From Salegentibacter salegens (GTDB taxonomy: Bacteria; Bacteroidota; Bacteroidia; Flavobacteriales; Flavobacteriaceae), in contig NZ_LT670848.1 of assembly GCF_900142975.1 (NCBI RefSeq), positions 2,046,001 to 2,110,000 on the forward strand: 64,000 nucleotides of DNA. The letters are read 5' to 3'. A program made the position numbers and the translations under genes. Shown here one piece after another: positions 33,091-42,558 of the stretch. Position 1 is the first letter of the stretch; each line of letters begins with the position of its first letter. A model generated the notes under the pieces. That model was not told where the DNA came from. It ran no database searches and saw only the letters and a list, made by a program, of their open reading frames with translations.

Positions 33091-35619
33091 ATGACCACCA
33101 AAATCTTGAGTACGCTCAGCGCAGCGTTTTTTCTTTTTTTCAGCTTTAACGGCTTCGCCCAATCGGGACCCCATAAAATTTCCGGAAAAGTAATGGATGA
33201 GGAGATGAATGCTCCTCTTGAATTTGCAACCGTTTCTGTAGTTAATGCTAACGAACCTGCAGATGTTACAGGAGTCGTAACAAATTCACAGGGAAATTTC
33301 TCTATAGAAGTACCAGAAGGTACCTATAATGTTATTGTTGAATTTATCTCTTACGAAACTAAAAAATTTAATGATCGCTATGTAGATTCAGATCTTAATT
33401 TAGGAACTATCACCCTGGGACTCGATTCAGATAGTCTTGATGAGGTTTTAGTCCAGGCTGAAACTACACAGGTTAGCGTTCAACTTGATAAAAAGATTTA
33501 TAATATAGGTAAAGACCTTACCACCGCAGGAGGTACTGTTAGTGATGCCCTTAATAATGTTCCTTCAGTTTCTGTAGATATTGAAGGCGGGATTAGCCTT
33601 AGAGGAAACCAAAATGTAAGAATTCTTATAAATGGAAAACCTTCAGCAATGGCTGGTTTTGGAGATACCAACGTGTTGAGCCAGCTTCCGGCTGAGGCTA
33701 TTGAGCGTGTAGAAGTTATTACTTCACCATCTGCAAGATATGATGCAGAAGGTACAGCAGGTATTCTAAATATTATTCTTAGGCAAAAAGAAACTTTAGG
33801 ATTTAACGGCTCTGTAAATTTAAATTTAGGACATCCCGATAATGCAGGACTTTCAGCTAATTTGAATTACAGAACAAATGACTTCAATATATTTACCAAC
33901 ATTGGCTGGCGCTATTTTGATGCTCCTCAAAATAACTTTAGTGATACCGAGTATCTAAGACGATTTAATTCTGATGGAGAAATTGTTAGACCCGAATATG
34001 ATAGAATTCGTGAGGAACGAGAAACAGAGCGTTTAAACAGAAACTACAACGGTAATTTTGGAATTGAATATTTCCTTACCGAGCAATCTTCGCTTACAGC
34101 CAGTATATTTTATCGCTACGGTGAAGATGAAGATGAAACCTTAAATAATAGTGACCGCTATATTGGTGGCAATTTAGTTGAAGAAACTTTAAGACGAGAG
34201 TTGCAAAGTGAAGAAGATAATAGCTACCAGATTTCGATAAACTACCAGAATAAATTTAATGACGAAGGTCACGAACTTACCGCCGATTTTCAATTTGAAA
34301 ATGATGCAGAAGTTCAAAATACTTTTATAAACGAAGATTATATTTCTACAAATCAGGAAAATCCTAATGCTTTTCAACGAGAAGAAGTATATACAGAAGA
34401 AGATCAAAAAGAGTATTTAATCCAGGCCGATTATGTATTACCGCTTGGTGAAGACGCTAGATTTGAAGCCGGTTACCGTGGTAATTTTGAAAATGAAATC
34501 ACAGATTACCGTTTACAACAAGAAGATCTTGCTACAGGAAACCTTGTTACGAACGATACTCTTACCAATATTTTTGACTATTCTGAAAATGTAAATGCGC
34601 TGTATTCTCAATATGGAACAAAATTTGGCAAATTCTCGTTCCTTTTAGGTCTTAGATTAGAAAACACCCAACTTAAAGGTGATATAAATTCAAGATTAAG
34701 TGATGAAGAACTTGTAGAAGCTTTTGGATTCCCTATTCAAACCGAATTTGATAATAATTATTTAGGCTTGTTCCCTACGGTTAATTTAATTTACGAATTA
34801 TCAAGTGATGGTGGCGAAGAAGAAAATATAACTGTTGGATATAATAGAAGAATTAACCGTCCAAGAGGTTGGTATATTAATCCATTCCCATCACGTTCAA
34901 GTCGTACCAATGTATTTCAGGGAAATCCTAACCTACAACCGGCTTTTGCCAGTGCTTTTGATATTGGCTACTTAAAACGTTGGGAAAAATTAACCTTCAC
35001 TTCTTCGGTATATTATCAGCACGAAACAGATTCTTTTGAAAGAGTTGAAGAAAATACCGGTCAGGAAACTACCGATGGTATTGATATTATTAGAACTATT
35101 CCTATTAACCTTGCTACCAATAAAAGAACCGGCGCTGAACTTGGGATTCTTTACAATCCTGCAGATTGGTTAAGATTAAACAGTAGTTTTAATTTCTTCC
35201 AATTTGAAACCGAGGGTGAGTTTAATGGAGTGGATTATGGAGCAAAAAACACGAGCTGGTTTGCAAGATTTAGCTCTAAAGTAACACTTCCGGGTGCTAT
35301 AGACTGGCAAACCAATGCTTTTTACCGCGGGCCCCAGGAAAATGCCCAAACAAAAAACGAAGGAATATTCTCTCTAGACCTTGCATTGAGTAAAGAAATT
35401 TTAAATGAAAGTGTTACGCTTTCATTAAACGTAAGAGATTTATTAAACTCAAGAAAAAGAAAATCATTTACTTCTACCGAGTTCTTTAATCGTGAAAGCG
35501 AATTCCAGTGGAGACAGCGTCAAATTAATTTTTCAGTAATTTATAGATTTAATCAGCAAAAGCGCGAACAACGACGTGGTGGTGATGAAGATTTTGATGA
35601 TCCGGGATTTGAAGGATAA
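33091..35619 (+). CDS. TonB-dependent receptor-like outer-membrane beta-barrel protein
   Basis: 842 residues. Signal peptide (1-23, FNGFAQ), then a carboxypeptidase-regulatory-like beta-sandwich (about 27-110, KISGKVMDEEMNAPLEFATVSV) that replaces a classical N-terminus in Bacteroidota receptors, a plug domain (about 135-230, VSDALNNVPSVSVDIEGGISLRGNQNVRILINGKPS), and a large beta barrel ending in aromatic YRFNQQKREQ. It belongs to the outer-membrane beta-barrel group 3 relatives of TonB receptors. No SusD-like partner is adjacent, so it is not an obvious polysaccharide locus; the substrate is unknown. Confidence 0.87.
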   Translation: MTTKILSTLSAAFFLFFSFNGFAQSGPHKISGKVMDEEMNAPLEFATVSVVNANEPADVTGVVTNSQGNFSIEVPEGTYNVIVEFISYETKKFNDRYVDSDLNLGTITLGLDSDSLDEVLVQAETTQVSVQLDKKIYNIGKDLTTAGGTVSDALNNVPSVSVDIEGGISLRGNQNVRILINGKPSAMAGFGDTNVLSQLPAEAIERVEVITSPSARYDAEGTAGILNIILRQKETLGFNGSVNLNLGHPDNAGLSANLNYRTNDFNIFTNIGWRYFDAPQNNFSDTEYLRRFNSDGEIVRPEYDRIREERETERLNRNYNGNFGIEYFLTEQSSLTASIFYRYGEDEDETLNNSDRYIGGNLVEETLRRELQSEEDNSYQISINYQNKFNDEGHELTADFQFENDAEVQNTFINEDYISTNQENPNAFQREEVYTEEDQKEYLIQADYVLPLGEDARFEAGYRGNFENEITDYRLQQEDLATGNLVTNDTLTNIFDYSENVNALYSQYGTKFGKFSFLLGLRLENTQLKGDINSRLSDEELVEAFGFPIQTEFDNNYLGLFPTVNLIYELSSDGGEEENITVGYNRRINRPRGWYINPFPSRSSRTNVFQGNPNLQPAFASAFDIGYLKRWEKLTFTSSVYYQHETDSFERVEENTGQETTDGIDIIRTIPINLATNKRTGAELGILYNPADWLRLNSSFNFFQFETEGEFNGVDYGAKNTSWFARFSSKVTLPGAIDWQTNAFYRGPQENAQTKNEGIFSLDLALSKEILNESVTLSLNVRDLLNSRKRKSFTSTEFFNRESEFQWRQRQINFSVIYRFNQQKREQRRGGDEDFDDPGFEG

Positions 35620-35631
35620 TTCAAAACAAAT

Positions 35632-35657
35632 AAAACCGGCTTGTATGGGCCGGTTTT
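35632..35657 (+). terminator. terminator of the TonB-type receptor gene
   Basis: AAAACCGGC-ttgtatgg-GCCGGTTTT, a 9-bp perfect stem 12 bases after the stop codon. Confidence 0.75.
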
Positions 35658-35687
35658 ACTTGTTTATTTAAAACTAAAGCATAAAAA

Positions 35688-35708
35688 AAGGGACATTATC
35701 TGTCCCTT
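35688..35708 (-). terminator. terminator of the small membrane protein gene
   Basis: AAGGGACA-ttatc-TGTCCCTT hairpin followed, on the minus strand, by T7; it lies just past the stop codon of the small gene at 35712. Confidence 0.7.
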
Positions 35709-35711
35709 CTT

Positions 35712-35888
35712 TTATGCTTTTTCTTCTTTAGCTTTTCTTCTTGCCTCTTTCTTTTCTTTAAGCAATTCAGTAACCGAACCGCCTATCCAATAGGGTAAGA
35801 TAGCCATTAGGAAAATCATAAGCCAGAATCCCATAGTTAAAATAACCAGGAAAGCTAGAAAACCGAGGTATTGATCGAATTCGAACAT
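35712..35888 (-). CDS. small membrane protein, 58 residues
   Basis: 58 residues from ATG 35888: MFEFDQYLGF then a membrane span of about 25 residues (LAFLVILTMGFWLMIFLMAILPYW) and a basic/acidic helical tail (LLKEKKEARRKAKEEKA) that would face the cytoplasm. A longer frame to 35942 crosses the -7 box (35913-35920) and is rejected. Small proteins of this kind upstream of fumC are found in other flavobacteria as far as I recall; function unknown. Confidence 0.65.
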   Translation of the reverse strand: MFEFDQYLGFLAFLVILTMGFWLMIFLMAILPYWIGGSVTELLKEKKEARRKAKEEKA

Positions 35889-35912
35889 AATATCAAAATT
35901 TTTTGATCTGGT

Positions 35913-35944
35913 CAAATATAGTAAGCTTTGCCCGCTTATCACAA
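35913..35944 (-). promoter_or_regulatory. promoter of the small membrane protein gene
   Basis: Minus-strand TATATTTG (35913-35920) with TTG 21 bases upstream (35942-35944). Leader about 25 bases to the ATG at 35888. Confidence 0.5.
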
Positions 35945-36038
35945 TTAAATTGTGAGAAATTCACAACCTGCTGATGAAAATCACAAATTTACAGGCTAAA
36001 TTCTTTGTTTTTATGCCTTTAAAAAAGGCACTAACTTG

Positions 36039-36046
36039 TAAATTTG
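36039..36046 (+). promoter_or_regulatory. -7 promoter box of fumC
   Basis: TAAATTTG 23 bases before ATG 36070. It argues against the upstream in-frame ATGs at 35974 and 36013. Confidence 0.5.
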
Positions 36047-36069
36047 TAACCACAACTAATAAATTAATT

Positions 36070-37467
36070 ATGGACTATAGAATAGAAAAAGATACTATTG
36101 GAGAAGTGAAGGTTCCGGCCAATAAACTCTGGGGTGCACAAACTGAACGCTCCCGGAATAATTTTAAAATTGGTCCTGCTGGAAGTATGCCTCTGGAAAT
36201 AGTTTATGGATTTGCCTACCTTAAAAAAGCTGCAGCTTATACCAACTGCGAATTAGGTGTTTTACCGGTAGATAAAAGAGATTATATTGCCCAGGTTTGT
36301 GATGAAATTCTTGATAGGAAACATGACGACCAATTTCCTCTGGTAATTTGGCAAACTGGAAGCGGCACCCAAAGCAATATGAACGTAAATGAAGTTATTG
36401 CAAATCGTGCACACCAACTTGCCGGTAAGACTTTAGGTGAAGGTGACAAAACCTTGCAGCCAAACGATGATGTAAATAAATCACAATCTTCTAACGATAC
36501 CTTTCCTACCGGAATGCATATCGCTGCTTATCAAAAAATCACGAAAGTTACACTTCCGGGTGTAAAACAACTTCGTGATACGTTAAAGAAAAAATCTGAA
36601 GAATTTAAAGAAGTGGTGAAAATTGGGCGTACACATTTTATGGATGCCACTCCCCTAACCCTTGGTCAGGAATTTAGTGGGTATGTTTCTCAACTGGACC
36701 ACGGAATTCATGCTCTGGAAAATACGCTTCCGCATTTAGCCGAATTGGCACTTGGTGGTACCGCCGTAGGAACCGGATTAAACACCCCAAAAGGATATTC
36801 AAAACGTGTATCTGAATTCATTGCAAAATTCACTGAATTACCATTTATTTCAGCTGGAAATAAATTTGAGGCACTTGCAGCACACGATGCTTTTGTTGAA
36901 ACTCACGGCGCCTTAAAACAATTGGCCGTTTCTCTTAATAAAATAGGAAATGATATTAGAATGCTTTCTTCAGGTCCAAGAAGTGGGATTGGAGAAATTA
37001 ATATTCCTGCAAACGAGCCGGGATCTTCTATTATGCCCGGTAAAGTGAATCCTACGCAATGTGAAGCTTTAACTATGGTTTGCGCCCAGGTAATGGGTAA
37101 CGATGTAGCTATTGGCGTGGGTGGAATGCAGGGCCAGTTTGAATTAAATGTTTTTAAACCGGTAATGGCTGCTAATTTGTTACATAGTGCAGAACTTATT
37201 GGGGACGCCTGTGTATCTTTTGATGTTAACTGCGCCCGCGGAATTGAAGCGAACACTCCAAGAATCAAAGAACACTTAAACAATTCCCTGATGTTGGTTA
37301 CCGCTTTAAATACCAAAATTGGATATTACAAAGCCGCTGAAATTGCCAATAAAGCACACGAAGATGGAACTACACTTAAACAAGCTGCCGTTGAATTAGG
37401 CCACCTTACCGAAGAGCAATTTGATGAGTGGGTACAACCTAAAGATATGGTTGGGAATATTAAATAA
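36070..37467 (+). CDS. fumC: class II fumarate hydratase
   Basis: 465 residues. TCA-cycle enzyme hydrating fumarate to malate, cytoplasmic homotetramer without Fe-S cluster. Signature [13 protein letters not shown] (about residue 318) of the fumarase/aspartase superfamily is intact; [27 protein letters not shown] and the TGLNTPKGY region are also present. The open frame extends 96 bases upstream to 35974, but the core begins at [28 protein letters not shown] and a -7 box sits 23 bases before that ATG. Confidence 0.96.
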   Translation: MDYRIEKDTIGEVKVPANKLWGAQTERSRNNFKIGPAGSMPLEIVYGFAYLKKAAAYTNCELGVLPVDKRDYIAQVCDEILDRKHDDQFPLVIWQTGSGTQSNMNVNEVIANRAHQLAGKTLGEGDKTLQPNDDVNKSQSSNDTFPTGMHIAAYQKITKVTLPGVKQLRDTLKKKSEEFKEVVKIGRTHFMDATPLTLGQEFSGYVSQLDHGIHALENTLPHLAELALGGTAVGTGLNTPKGYSKRVSEFIAKFTELPFISAGNKFEALAAHDAFVETHGALKQLAVSLNKIGNDIRMLSSGPRSGIGEINIPANEPGSSIMPGKVNPTQCEALTMVCAQVMGNDVAIGVGGMQGQFELNVFKPVMAANLLHSAELIGDACVSFDVNCARGIEANTPRIKEHLNNSLMLVTALNTKIGYYKAAEIANKAHEDGTTLKQAAVELGHLTEEQFDEWVQPKDMVGNIK

Positions 37468-37490
37468 TTGATTCATTTGTATAAACTCAG

Positions 37491-37522
37491 AAAAGCCTGT
37501 CTAAAAATTTTAGACAGGCTTT
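37491..37522 (+). terminator. terminator of fumC
   Basis: AAAAGCCTGTCTAAAA-ATTTTAGACAGGCTTTT, a perfect long hairpin followed by GTTTTTA, 23 bases after the fumC stop codon. Confidence 0.85.
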
Positions 37523-37533
37523 TGTTTTTATTG

Positions 37534-37609
37534 GTCAAGCTGAATTTATTTCAGCTTCTAATATGTTTAGATAACAACAACTTAGATCCTGAAACAAGTT
37601 CAGGATGAC
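37534..37609. repeat. pair of inverted REP-like hairpins
   Basis: GTCAAGCTGAATTTATTTCAGCTTC (37534-37558) and the inverted GATCCTGAAACAAGTTCAGGATGAC (37585-37609), between the convergent ends of fumC and ccsBA. Both units are closely related to those at 9235, 21339 and 26562. Confidence 0.65.
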
Positions 37610-37655
37610 GATTTTGAAAACCTTTCAAACAACCCTTTTTCCATTATATTCAAAC

Positions 37656-40600
37656 CTATTTCTCAATCTTCTTTTTAGGTTTCTTGGCATAAAACTTCTG
37701 GAACCTCCAGTAAGATACCGCTCCTAACAATGCCACTACTGCAATTGCATAGTAAATAAAAGTAGGTGTAATTACTTTATCTCCACTTGCATAAGAGTGT
37801 AAACCTGCCAGGTAGAAGTTCACCCCAAAATAAGTCATCATAATACTGGCAAAAGATACTACAGCCATGAGGTTAAAGAACCATCTACTTCGTAAACCGG
37901 GAACCAAACGCATATGTATTACAAAAGCATAAACCATAATACTAATTAAAGCCCAGGTTTCTTTGGGATCCCAGCCCCAGTAGCGTCCCCAGCTTTCGTT
38001 GGCCCACTGGCCTCCAAGGAAGTTACCAATGGTTAACATTACTAATCCTACGGTTAAAGCCATTTCAGTAATAATGGTAATCTCTTTAATATTGAGATCC
38101 ATTTTCTTTTTATTTTTTTCTGTAGTAAAAATCATTAAAAGCAATGCCACAGCGCCCAGGATCATTCCCAGGGTGAAAGGACCATAACTTCCTACAATTA
38201 CCGAAACGTGAATCATTAACCAATACGAATCTAACACGGGCTGTAAATTGGCTATAGAAGGATCCATCCAGTTCCAATGTGCGATCATTAGAATCATTGA
38301 GGTTACAAAAGCTGTAGAGGCAATGGTTAGGGTACTTTTTCTTCCAAAAGCTAAACCAAAGAACATTGTAGCCCAGCCCACGTAAATCATAGACTCGTAG
38401 GCGTCACTCCAGGGCGCGTGTCCAGAAATATACCACCTACCAATTAAACCTAAAGTATGTAAGACAAAAAGGATTATAATCACGCCAGCACTTATCTTAA
38501 CCAGCCATTTAGTAAGATTATTTTCTTTAAAAATCTTTACAATCACAATAACCAGCATAAATAATCCGGCTACCATATACATCCAGAAAAGATTCCTGAA
38601 AATATCGTATTTGTTATACGCGATCTCTGCGTTAATTTTATCTTCTGAAGGCAAAACTTCTGACCCGAATTTTTTCTGAAATCCTTTAATACTTTCCAGA
38701 AACTGATTCGCTTTTGTATAATCTCCGGTTTCAGTAGCATCCGACAGGGAAGTCATATAAAGCGGAAGGATTTGTTTGGTATACACCGAATCCATTCCTT
38801 TAAACACTACGCCTTCATCTTCTAATTCAGGATAAGAAACCCATTTATTATTTTCGTCCTCTGGAATAGGAAAAATTCTCAAAATCTTCCCCTGAAGCGC
38901 GCGATATAATAAATTTACCTTTTTATCGGTATTAATAAAATCTTTCTGAAATTTATTAGGAACCGCCGCCTGGTAGGCATCTTCCAACTGTGGTGAGAGT
39001 TTATAATTCCCCATTTCGTCAAAGAAACTACTTAGCGTAAGGTATTTTTCCCCTTGTTCTACGCCAAGAAGATTATGTAAACTATCATTATTTTTTTCAA
39101 CATAAATAACTGGCACATTATACCAGATCATTGGGTTTTGCGTAAGTGATACCAAAACCTGGTCTGAACTTAAACCTTCATATTCATCAGATTTACTCAA
39201 TTTCCGAAGTAATTCTGAGGAATAGGTGTTAGCGGGTTTCATTCTTCCGCCGGCATCCTGGATTACCAGGCGGCCAAATTTAGCAGCGTGCTCTTCGCTT
39301 ATGGCGTTGCTTTTAATAATAGAATCTACTTCCCTTTTGGCCGATTCAGCGTGTTCGTGCTCGTCTCCCGGTATTTGTGCAAACATAGAACCGGTTGCCA
39401 TAAAGAAAATAAGCACCGTGCTTAACTTTTTCTTTTTGTCCTTCACTTTTTCAAGCATATCTTTAAGGTTTCCAAAGCGGGAACCCTTATCAAATAAAAT
39501 TAGCATCAAGCCTAAATAAAGCAGAAAATAGCCTATATAAGTCACCCAGGTGCCCCAGAAATCGTGATTTACAGAAAGCACTGTTCCGCTTTCATCTGGC
39601 ATAAAACTGGCCTGGAAAAACCTAAAGCCTTTGTGATCTAAAACGTGATTCATATAAATTTCGTAAGGAACATTTTCTTTTCCTTCTTCCACAATTTCTA
39701 CTTTACTTTTAAATGAAGAATAACTGTTTTCAGTTCCGGGATATCTATTTGCGATAAAATCGTTGAGTTTTAGAGCAAAAGGTAATTCTATTTCTTTACT
39801 ACCGTAATTCAGATAAAATTCGAGTCCGGCGAGTTCTACTTTTTGAGGTTCGCTGGGAATTCCCTGGCCACCCATTATAGTAACGGTCTCAGATTCACCT
39901 TCTGAAGAAACTTTTAACGTTAACGCATCGCTTTGGCCATCAGTCTTTTCAGGTGTTTTTATAATATCATACTTTCCTTTAACCACCGGCTCAGGAATTA
40001 CAAATTGCATTGTCCCTATATTATAAAGAGAACGCAGCATCAAATTTTGGGTAGAATCTTTAGCTAAACCTCCTTTCTCCTGGTCGGCCATTCGCATATA
40101 ATCGCCTTCAAAGGGAGAATTTATGGTGTATTTTCCGGTTTCTTCGGTATATGTTATATTAATCGCGCCCTCGGTAGGTTCATTTAGCGCAAACAATACA
40201 TTATGAATATTTTGAACTTCCCCCTCTTTTAAATAATGATCGTGGCGACCGCCACCTCCGGCTTCCACCAGTTTAAGATGATTTTCTCCATCTTCAGCTG
40301 GGACTAATTCTTCTTTCGCCCCATAAATAAAATTGGTAGCTTCAATCGTAACGGGTTGCCCATTGTAATCGGTATTAAGTATGTAATCATTTTCGGTTTC
40401 CGGAGCAAAAAGTACTGGCTCTTCCAAAACCCTGCGGCGGGGTTCCCCCTCAATTTCACCGTCTATAAAAGCGGTAAAGTAAGTCTTTTGAGAAAGCATG
40501 ATATTAGTGGTTTCGCCCTCTGTAATAGGCATTACACCTTCATAACTAATATAACGGGTAATAAAGGCACCAACCAGAATTAACAAAAAAGATAAATGGA

Positions 40601-40844
40601 TTAGAAGAGAAGACCATTTCTCGCGTTTATGTAGTTTATAACGTTTTATATTCCCGGCGAAATTAATCACAAAAAACACCATAATACCCTCAAACCACCA
40701 GGTGTTATAAATTAACACTCTCGCTGTTTCAATACTATACCAACTTTCTATAAATGTTCCGAACGCCATGGCTACTGGAAAGACCACAAACAAGACTGCC
40801 ATTATACGTGTAGAAAATATGACAGAGGCTATTTTATTCTGCAT
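37656..40844 (-). CDS. ccsBA: cytochrome c assembly protein, fused CcsB(ResB)-CcsA
   Basis: 1,062 residues. System II cytochrome c biogenesis: exports or holds heme and attaches it to apocytochromes. The ResB part (about 1-470) has membrane helices near 10-30, 48-68, 80-98 and 425-445 with a large periplasmic loop. The CcsA part (about 740-1050) carries the heme-handling WWD-type motif WGRYWGWDPKETWAL and conserved His (ISGHAPWSDAYES). A long Glu/Asp/Lys-rich linker domain (500-735) between the halves is usual in Bacteroidota fusions. It stands alone between fumC and the DUF2520 gene. Confidence 0.92.
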   Translation of the reverse strand: MQNKIASVIFSTRIMAVLFVVFPVAMAFGTFIESWYSIETARVLIYNTWWFEGIMVFFVINFAGNIKRYKLHKREKWSSLLIHLSFLLILVGAFITRYISYEGVMPITEGETTNIMLSQKTYFTAFIDGEIEGEPRRRVLEEPVLFAPETENDYILNTDYNGQPVTIEATNFIYGAKEELVPAEDGENHLKLVEAGGGGRHDHYLKEGEVQNIHNVLFALNEPTEGAINITYTEETGKYTINSPFEGDYMRMADQEKGGLAKDSTQNLMLRSLYNIGTMQFVIPEPVVKGKYDIIKTPEKTDGQSDALTLKVSSEGESETVTIMGGQGIPSEPQKVELAGLEFYLNYGSKEIELPFALKLNDFIANRYPGTENSYSSFKSKVEIVEEGKENVPYEIYMNHVLDHKGFRFFQASFMPDESGTVLSVNHDFWGTWVTYIGYFLLYLGLMLILFDKGSRFGNLKDMLEKVKDKKKKLSTVLIFFMATGSMFAQIPGDEHEHAESAKREVDSIIKSNAISEEHAAKFGRLVIQDAGGRMKPANTYSSELLRKLSKSDEYEGLSSDQVLVSLTQNPMIWYNVPVIYVEKNNDSLHNLLGVEQGEKYLTLSSFFDEMGNYKLSPQLEDAYQAAVPNKFQKDFINTDKKVNLLYRALQGKILRIFPIPEDENNKWVSYPELEDEGVVFKGMDSVYTKQILPLYMTSLSDATETGDYTKANQFLESIKGFQKKFGSEVLPSEDKINAEIAYNKYDIFRNLFWMYMVAGLFMLVIVIVKIFKENNLTKWLVKISAGVIIILFVLHTLGLIGRWYISGHAPWSDAYESMIYVGWATMFFGLAFGRKSTLTIASTAFVTSMILMIAHWNWMDPSIANLQPVLDSYWLMIHVSVIVGSYGPFTLGMILGAVALLLMIFTTEKNKKKMDLNIKEITIITEMALTVGLVMLTIGNFLGGQWANESWGRYWGWDPKETWALISIMVYAFVIHMRLVPGLRSRWFFNLMAVVSFASIMMTYFGVNFYLAGLHSYASGDKVITPTFIYYAIAVVALLGAVSYWRFQKFYAKKPKKKIEK

Positions 40845-40966
40845 GAAGTAACTCTTTTAAGCCTGCAAATTTAGGGAATTTTAACGGTTTGAAACAGTAA
40901 AAAACAAGACATTCTCCTACATGAATGTTAATTTTATTGCCTCATTATTTTTAATAATTTAGCCGA

Positions 40967-41728
40967 ATGACAGAAGTGGTAATTTTAGGTGCAGGGAATG
41001 TTGCATTTCATCTTTTTAGGGCATTTTCTGAAGCGGAAAATACCAGGGTAATTCAGGTGTATAATCACCGGGAAGAGAGCCTGAAGGATTTTAAAAATCT
41101 CACCGATACCACAAGCAATATCAGCGACTTAAAACAAGCTGATTTTTATCTACTCGCTTTAAAAGATGACGTGATTTCTGAAATTACTCACAATCTAAAA
41201 GATAAAACAGGTATGGTGCTACATACCTCGGGCGCGGTGAATTTAAATGCGCTGGATAGTGTGAAAAATTCGGGAGTTTTTTATCCGCTACAAACTTTTT
41301 CTAAAAACAAAACGGTAGATTTTGCTGAAATACCTGTTTGTATTGAAGCAAATTCAGCTGAAAATTTGAAAAAAATTAAAAAATTGGCTGCAGAAATCTC
41401 AAAAGACGTGCGGGCAATTAATTCTGAACAACGCAAAGCTTTGCACCTCGCGGCAGTTTTTGTAAATAATTTCAGCAATCATTTATATACTATCGGGGCT
41501 GAAATTTGTGAAAAACACCAGGTAGATTTTAGCATTTTGAAACCACTTATTAGAGAAACCGCTTCAAAAATTGAAAGTTTATCGCCACAGGATGCACAAA
41601 CCGGCCCGGCTTTAAGAAACGACCAACAAACAATTGAAGCGCATTTAGCACTTTTATCAAAAAATCACAAGGCTATTTACAACCTTTTAACCCAATCTAT
41701 TCAGGATTTCCATGGAAAAAAATTATAA
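40967..41728 (+). CDS. Rossmann-fold DUF2520 protein
   Basis: 253 residues. N-terminal NAD(P)-binding fold (VVILGAGNVAFHLFRAF, residues 4-20) like F420-dependent NADP reductases or ketopantoate reductases; C-terminal helical DUF2520 domain from about 125 (AINSEQRKALHLAAVFVNNFSNHLYTIG). The family's reaction is unknown; a reductase role is probable. Its last 17 bases overlap kdsC, showing translational coupling. This pair is common in Bacteroidota. Confidence 0.88.
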   Translation: MTEVVILGAGNVAFHLFRAFSEAENTRVIQVYNHREESLKDFKNLTDTTSNISDLKQADFYLLALKDDVISEITHNLKDKTGMVLHTSGAVNLNALDSVKNSGVFYPLQTFSKNKTVDFAEIPVCIEANSAENLKKIKKLAAEISKDVRAINSEQRKALHLAAVFVNNFSNHLYTIGAEICEKHQVDFSILKPLIRETASKIESLSPQDAQTGPALRNDQQTIEAHLALLSKNHKAIYNLLTQSIQDFHGKKL

Positions 41729-42224
41729 AGAATATCTAAACCAAATTAACACGTTTGTTTTTGATGTAGACGGCGTGCTTACCGATGGTAGCATTCAAAT
41801 TAGTACGACGGGAGAACTACTTCGCACTATGAATATTAAAGATGGTTATGCGCTTAAAGCGGCAAAAAATGCCGGTTATACGGTTTGTATTATTTCTGGA
41901 GGGAAAAATGAAGGCGTTCGTAAACGGCTTAGAGACCTGGGTATAAACGATATATATCTTGGCATTCACGATAAAGTAGAACAAATGGATGAGTTCTTGG
42001 ATATTTATGAAATCAAGGCCGAGGACGTGCTATATATGGGAGACGATATTCCCGATTATTACCCTATGAAACTCGTTGGCTTGCCTTGTTGCCCACAAGA
42101 CGCTGTGGCCGAAGTAAAGGAGATCTCTAAATACGTTTCGCATAAAAAAGGCGGGAAAGGCTGTGTTCGTGATGTAATTGAGCAGGTAATGAAAGTGCAG
42201 GGAAAATGGATTGAGAAAGAATAA
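41712..42224 (+). CDS. kdsC: KdsC-like HAD phosphatase (KDO-8-phosphate phosphatase)
   Basis: 170 residues, normal length. HAD nucleophile motif FDVDGVLTDG (residues 17-26), motif II ISGG, motif III K86-like, and GDDIPDYYPM acid pair. It matches the C0-subclass, tetrameric 3-deoxy-D-manno-octulosonate 8-phosphate phosphatase, which makes KDO for lipopolysaccharide core. It overlaps the preceding gene by 17 bases and its TAA is immediately followed by the ATG of the SMR gene. Confidence 0.9.
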   Translation: MEKNYKEYLNQINTFVFDVDGVLTDGSIQISTTGELLRTMNIKDGYALKAAKNAGYTVCIISGGKNEGVRKRLRDLGINDIYLGIHDKVEQMDEFLDIYEIKAEDVLYMGDDIPDYYPMKLVGLPCCPQDAVAEVKEISKYVSHKKGGKGCVRDVIEQVMKVQGKWIEKE

Positions 42225-42551
42225 ATGAACTGGATAATACTTATACTCGCAGGGCTTTTTGAAGTCGGATTCGCTTTTTGTTTGGGAAAAATGAAAGTAA
42301 GCTCGGGGAATACTTCAACGCTGTGGTTTATTGGTTTTTTAGTTTCGCTTACTTTAAGTATGATTCTTCTTTATAAAGCCACCCAAACCTTACCAATTGG
42401 AACGGCTTACGCGGTTTGGACGGGTATTGGAGCCGTGGGCACCGTTTTGCTGGGTATTTTTATATTTAAAGAACCTGCACATTTCTGGCGTATCTTTTTC
42501 TTAAGCACCCTAATCATTTCCATTATAGGTTTAAAATTTGTTTCTGAATAA
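42225..42551 (+). CDS. SMR family small multidrug/guanidinium exporter (SugE/Gdx-like)
   Basis: 108 residues, four membrane helices. The conserved Glu in helix 1 (LAGLFEVGFAF, E13) binds substrate and proton. KATQTLPIGTAYAVWTGIGAVGTVLLG is the SMR signature, and the W-T-G-I-G pattern with FKEP points to the Gdx/SugE branch, which exports guanidinium or quaternary ammonium ions as an antiparallel dimer. It starts directly after the kdsC stop with no gap. No guanidine riboswitch-like region exists because there is no space. Confidence 0.87.
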   Translation: MNWIILILAGLFEVGFAFCLGKMKVSSGNTSTLWFIGFLVSLTLSMILLYKATQTLPIGTAYAVWTGIGAVGTVLLGIFIFKEPAHFWRIFFLSTLIISIIGLKFVSE

Positions 42552-42558
42552 ATAAAAT

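Noticed and set aside
36903..37316. 137-codon minus-strand frame inside fumC
   Set aside because: Antisense shadow of a highly conserved enzyme; no own promoter.
37656..40844. CcsBA as two genes wrongly fused by a sequencing error
   Set aside because: The fused form is normal in Bacteroidota and the linker region reads through with good coding character.
42225..42551. Guanidine riboswitch control of the SMR exporter
   Set aside because: There is no untranslated space: the start codon follows the kdsC stop directly.
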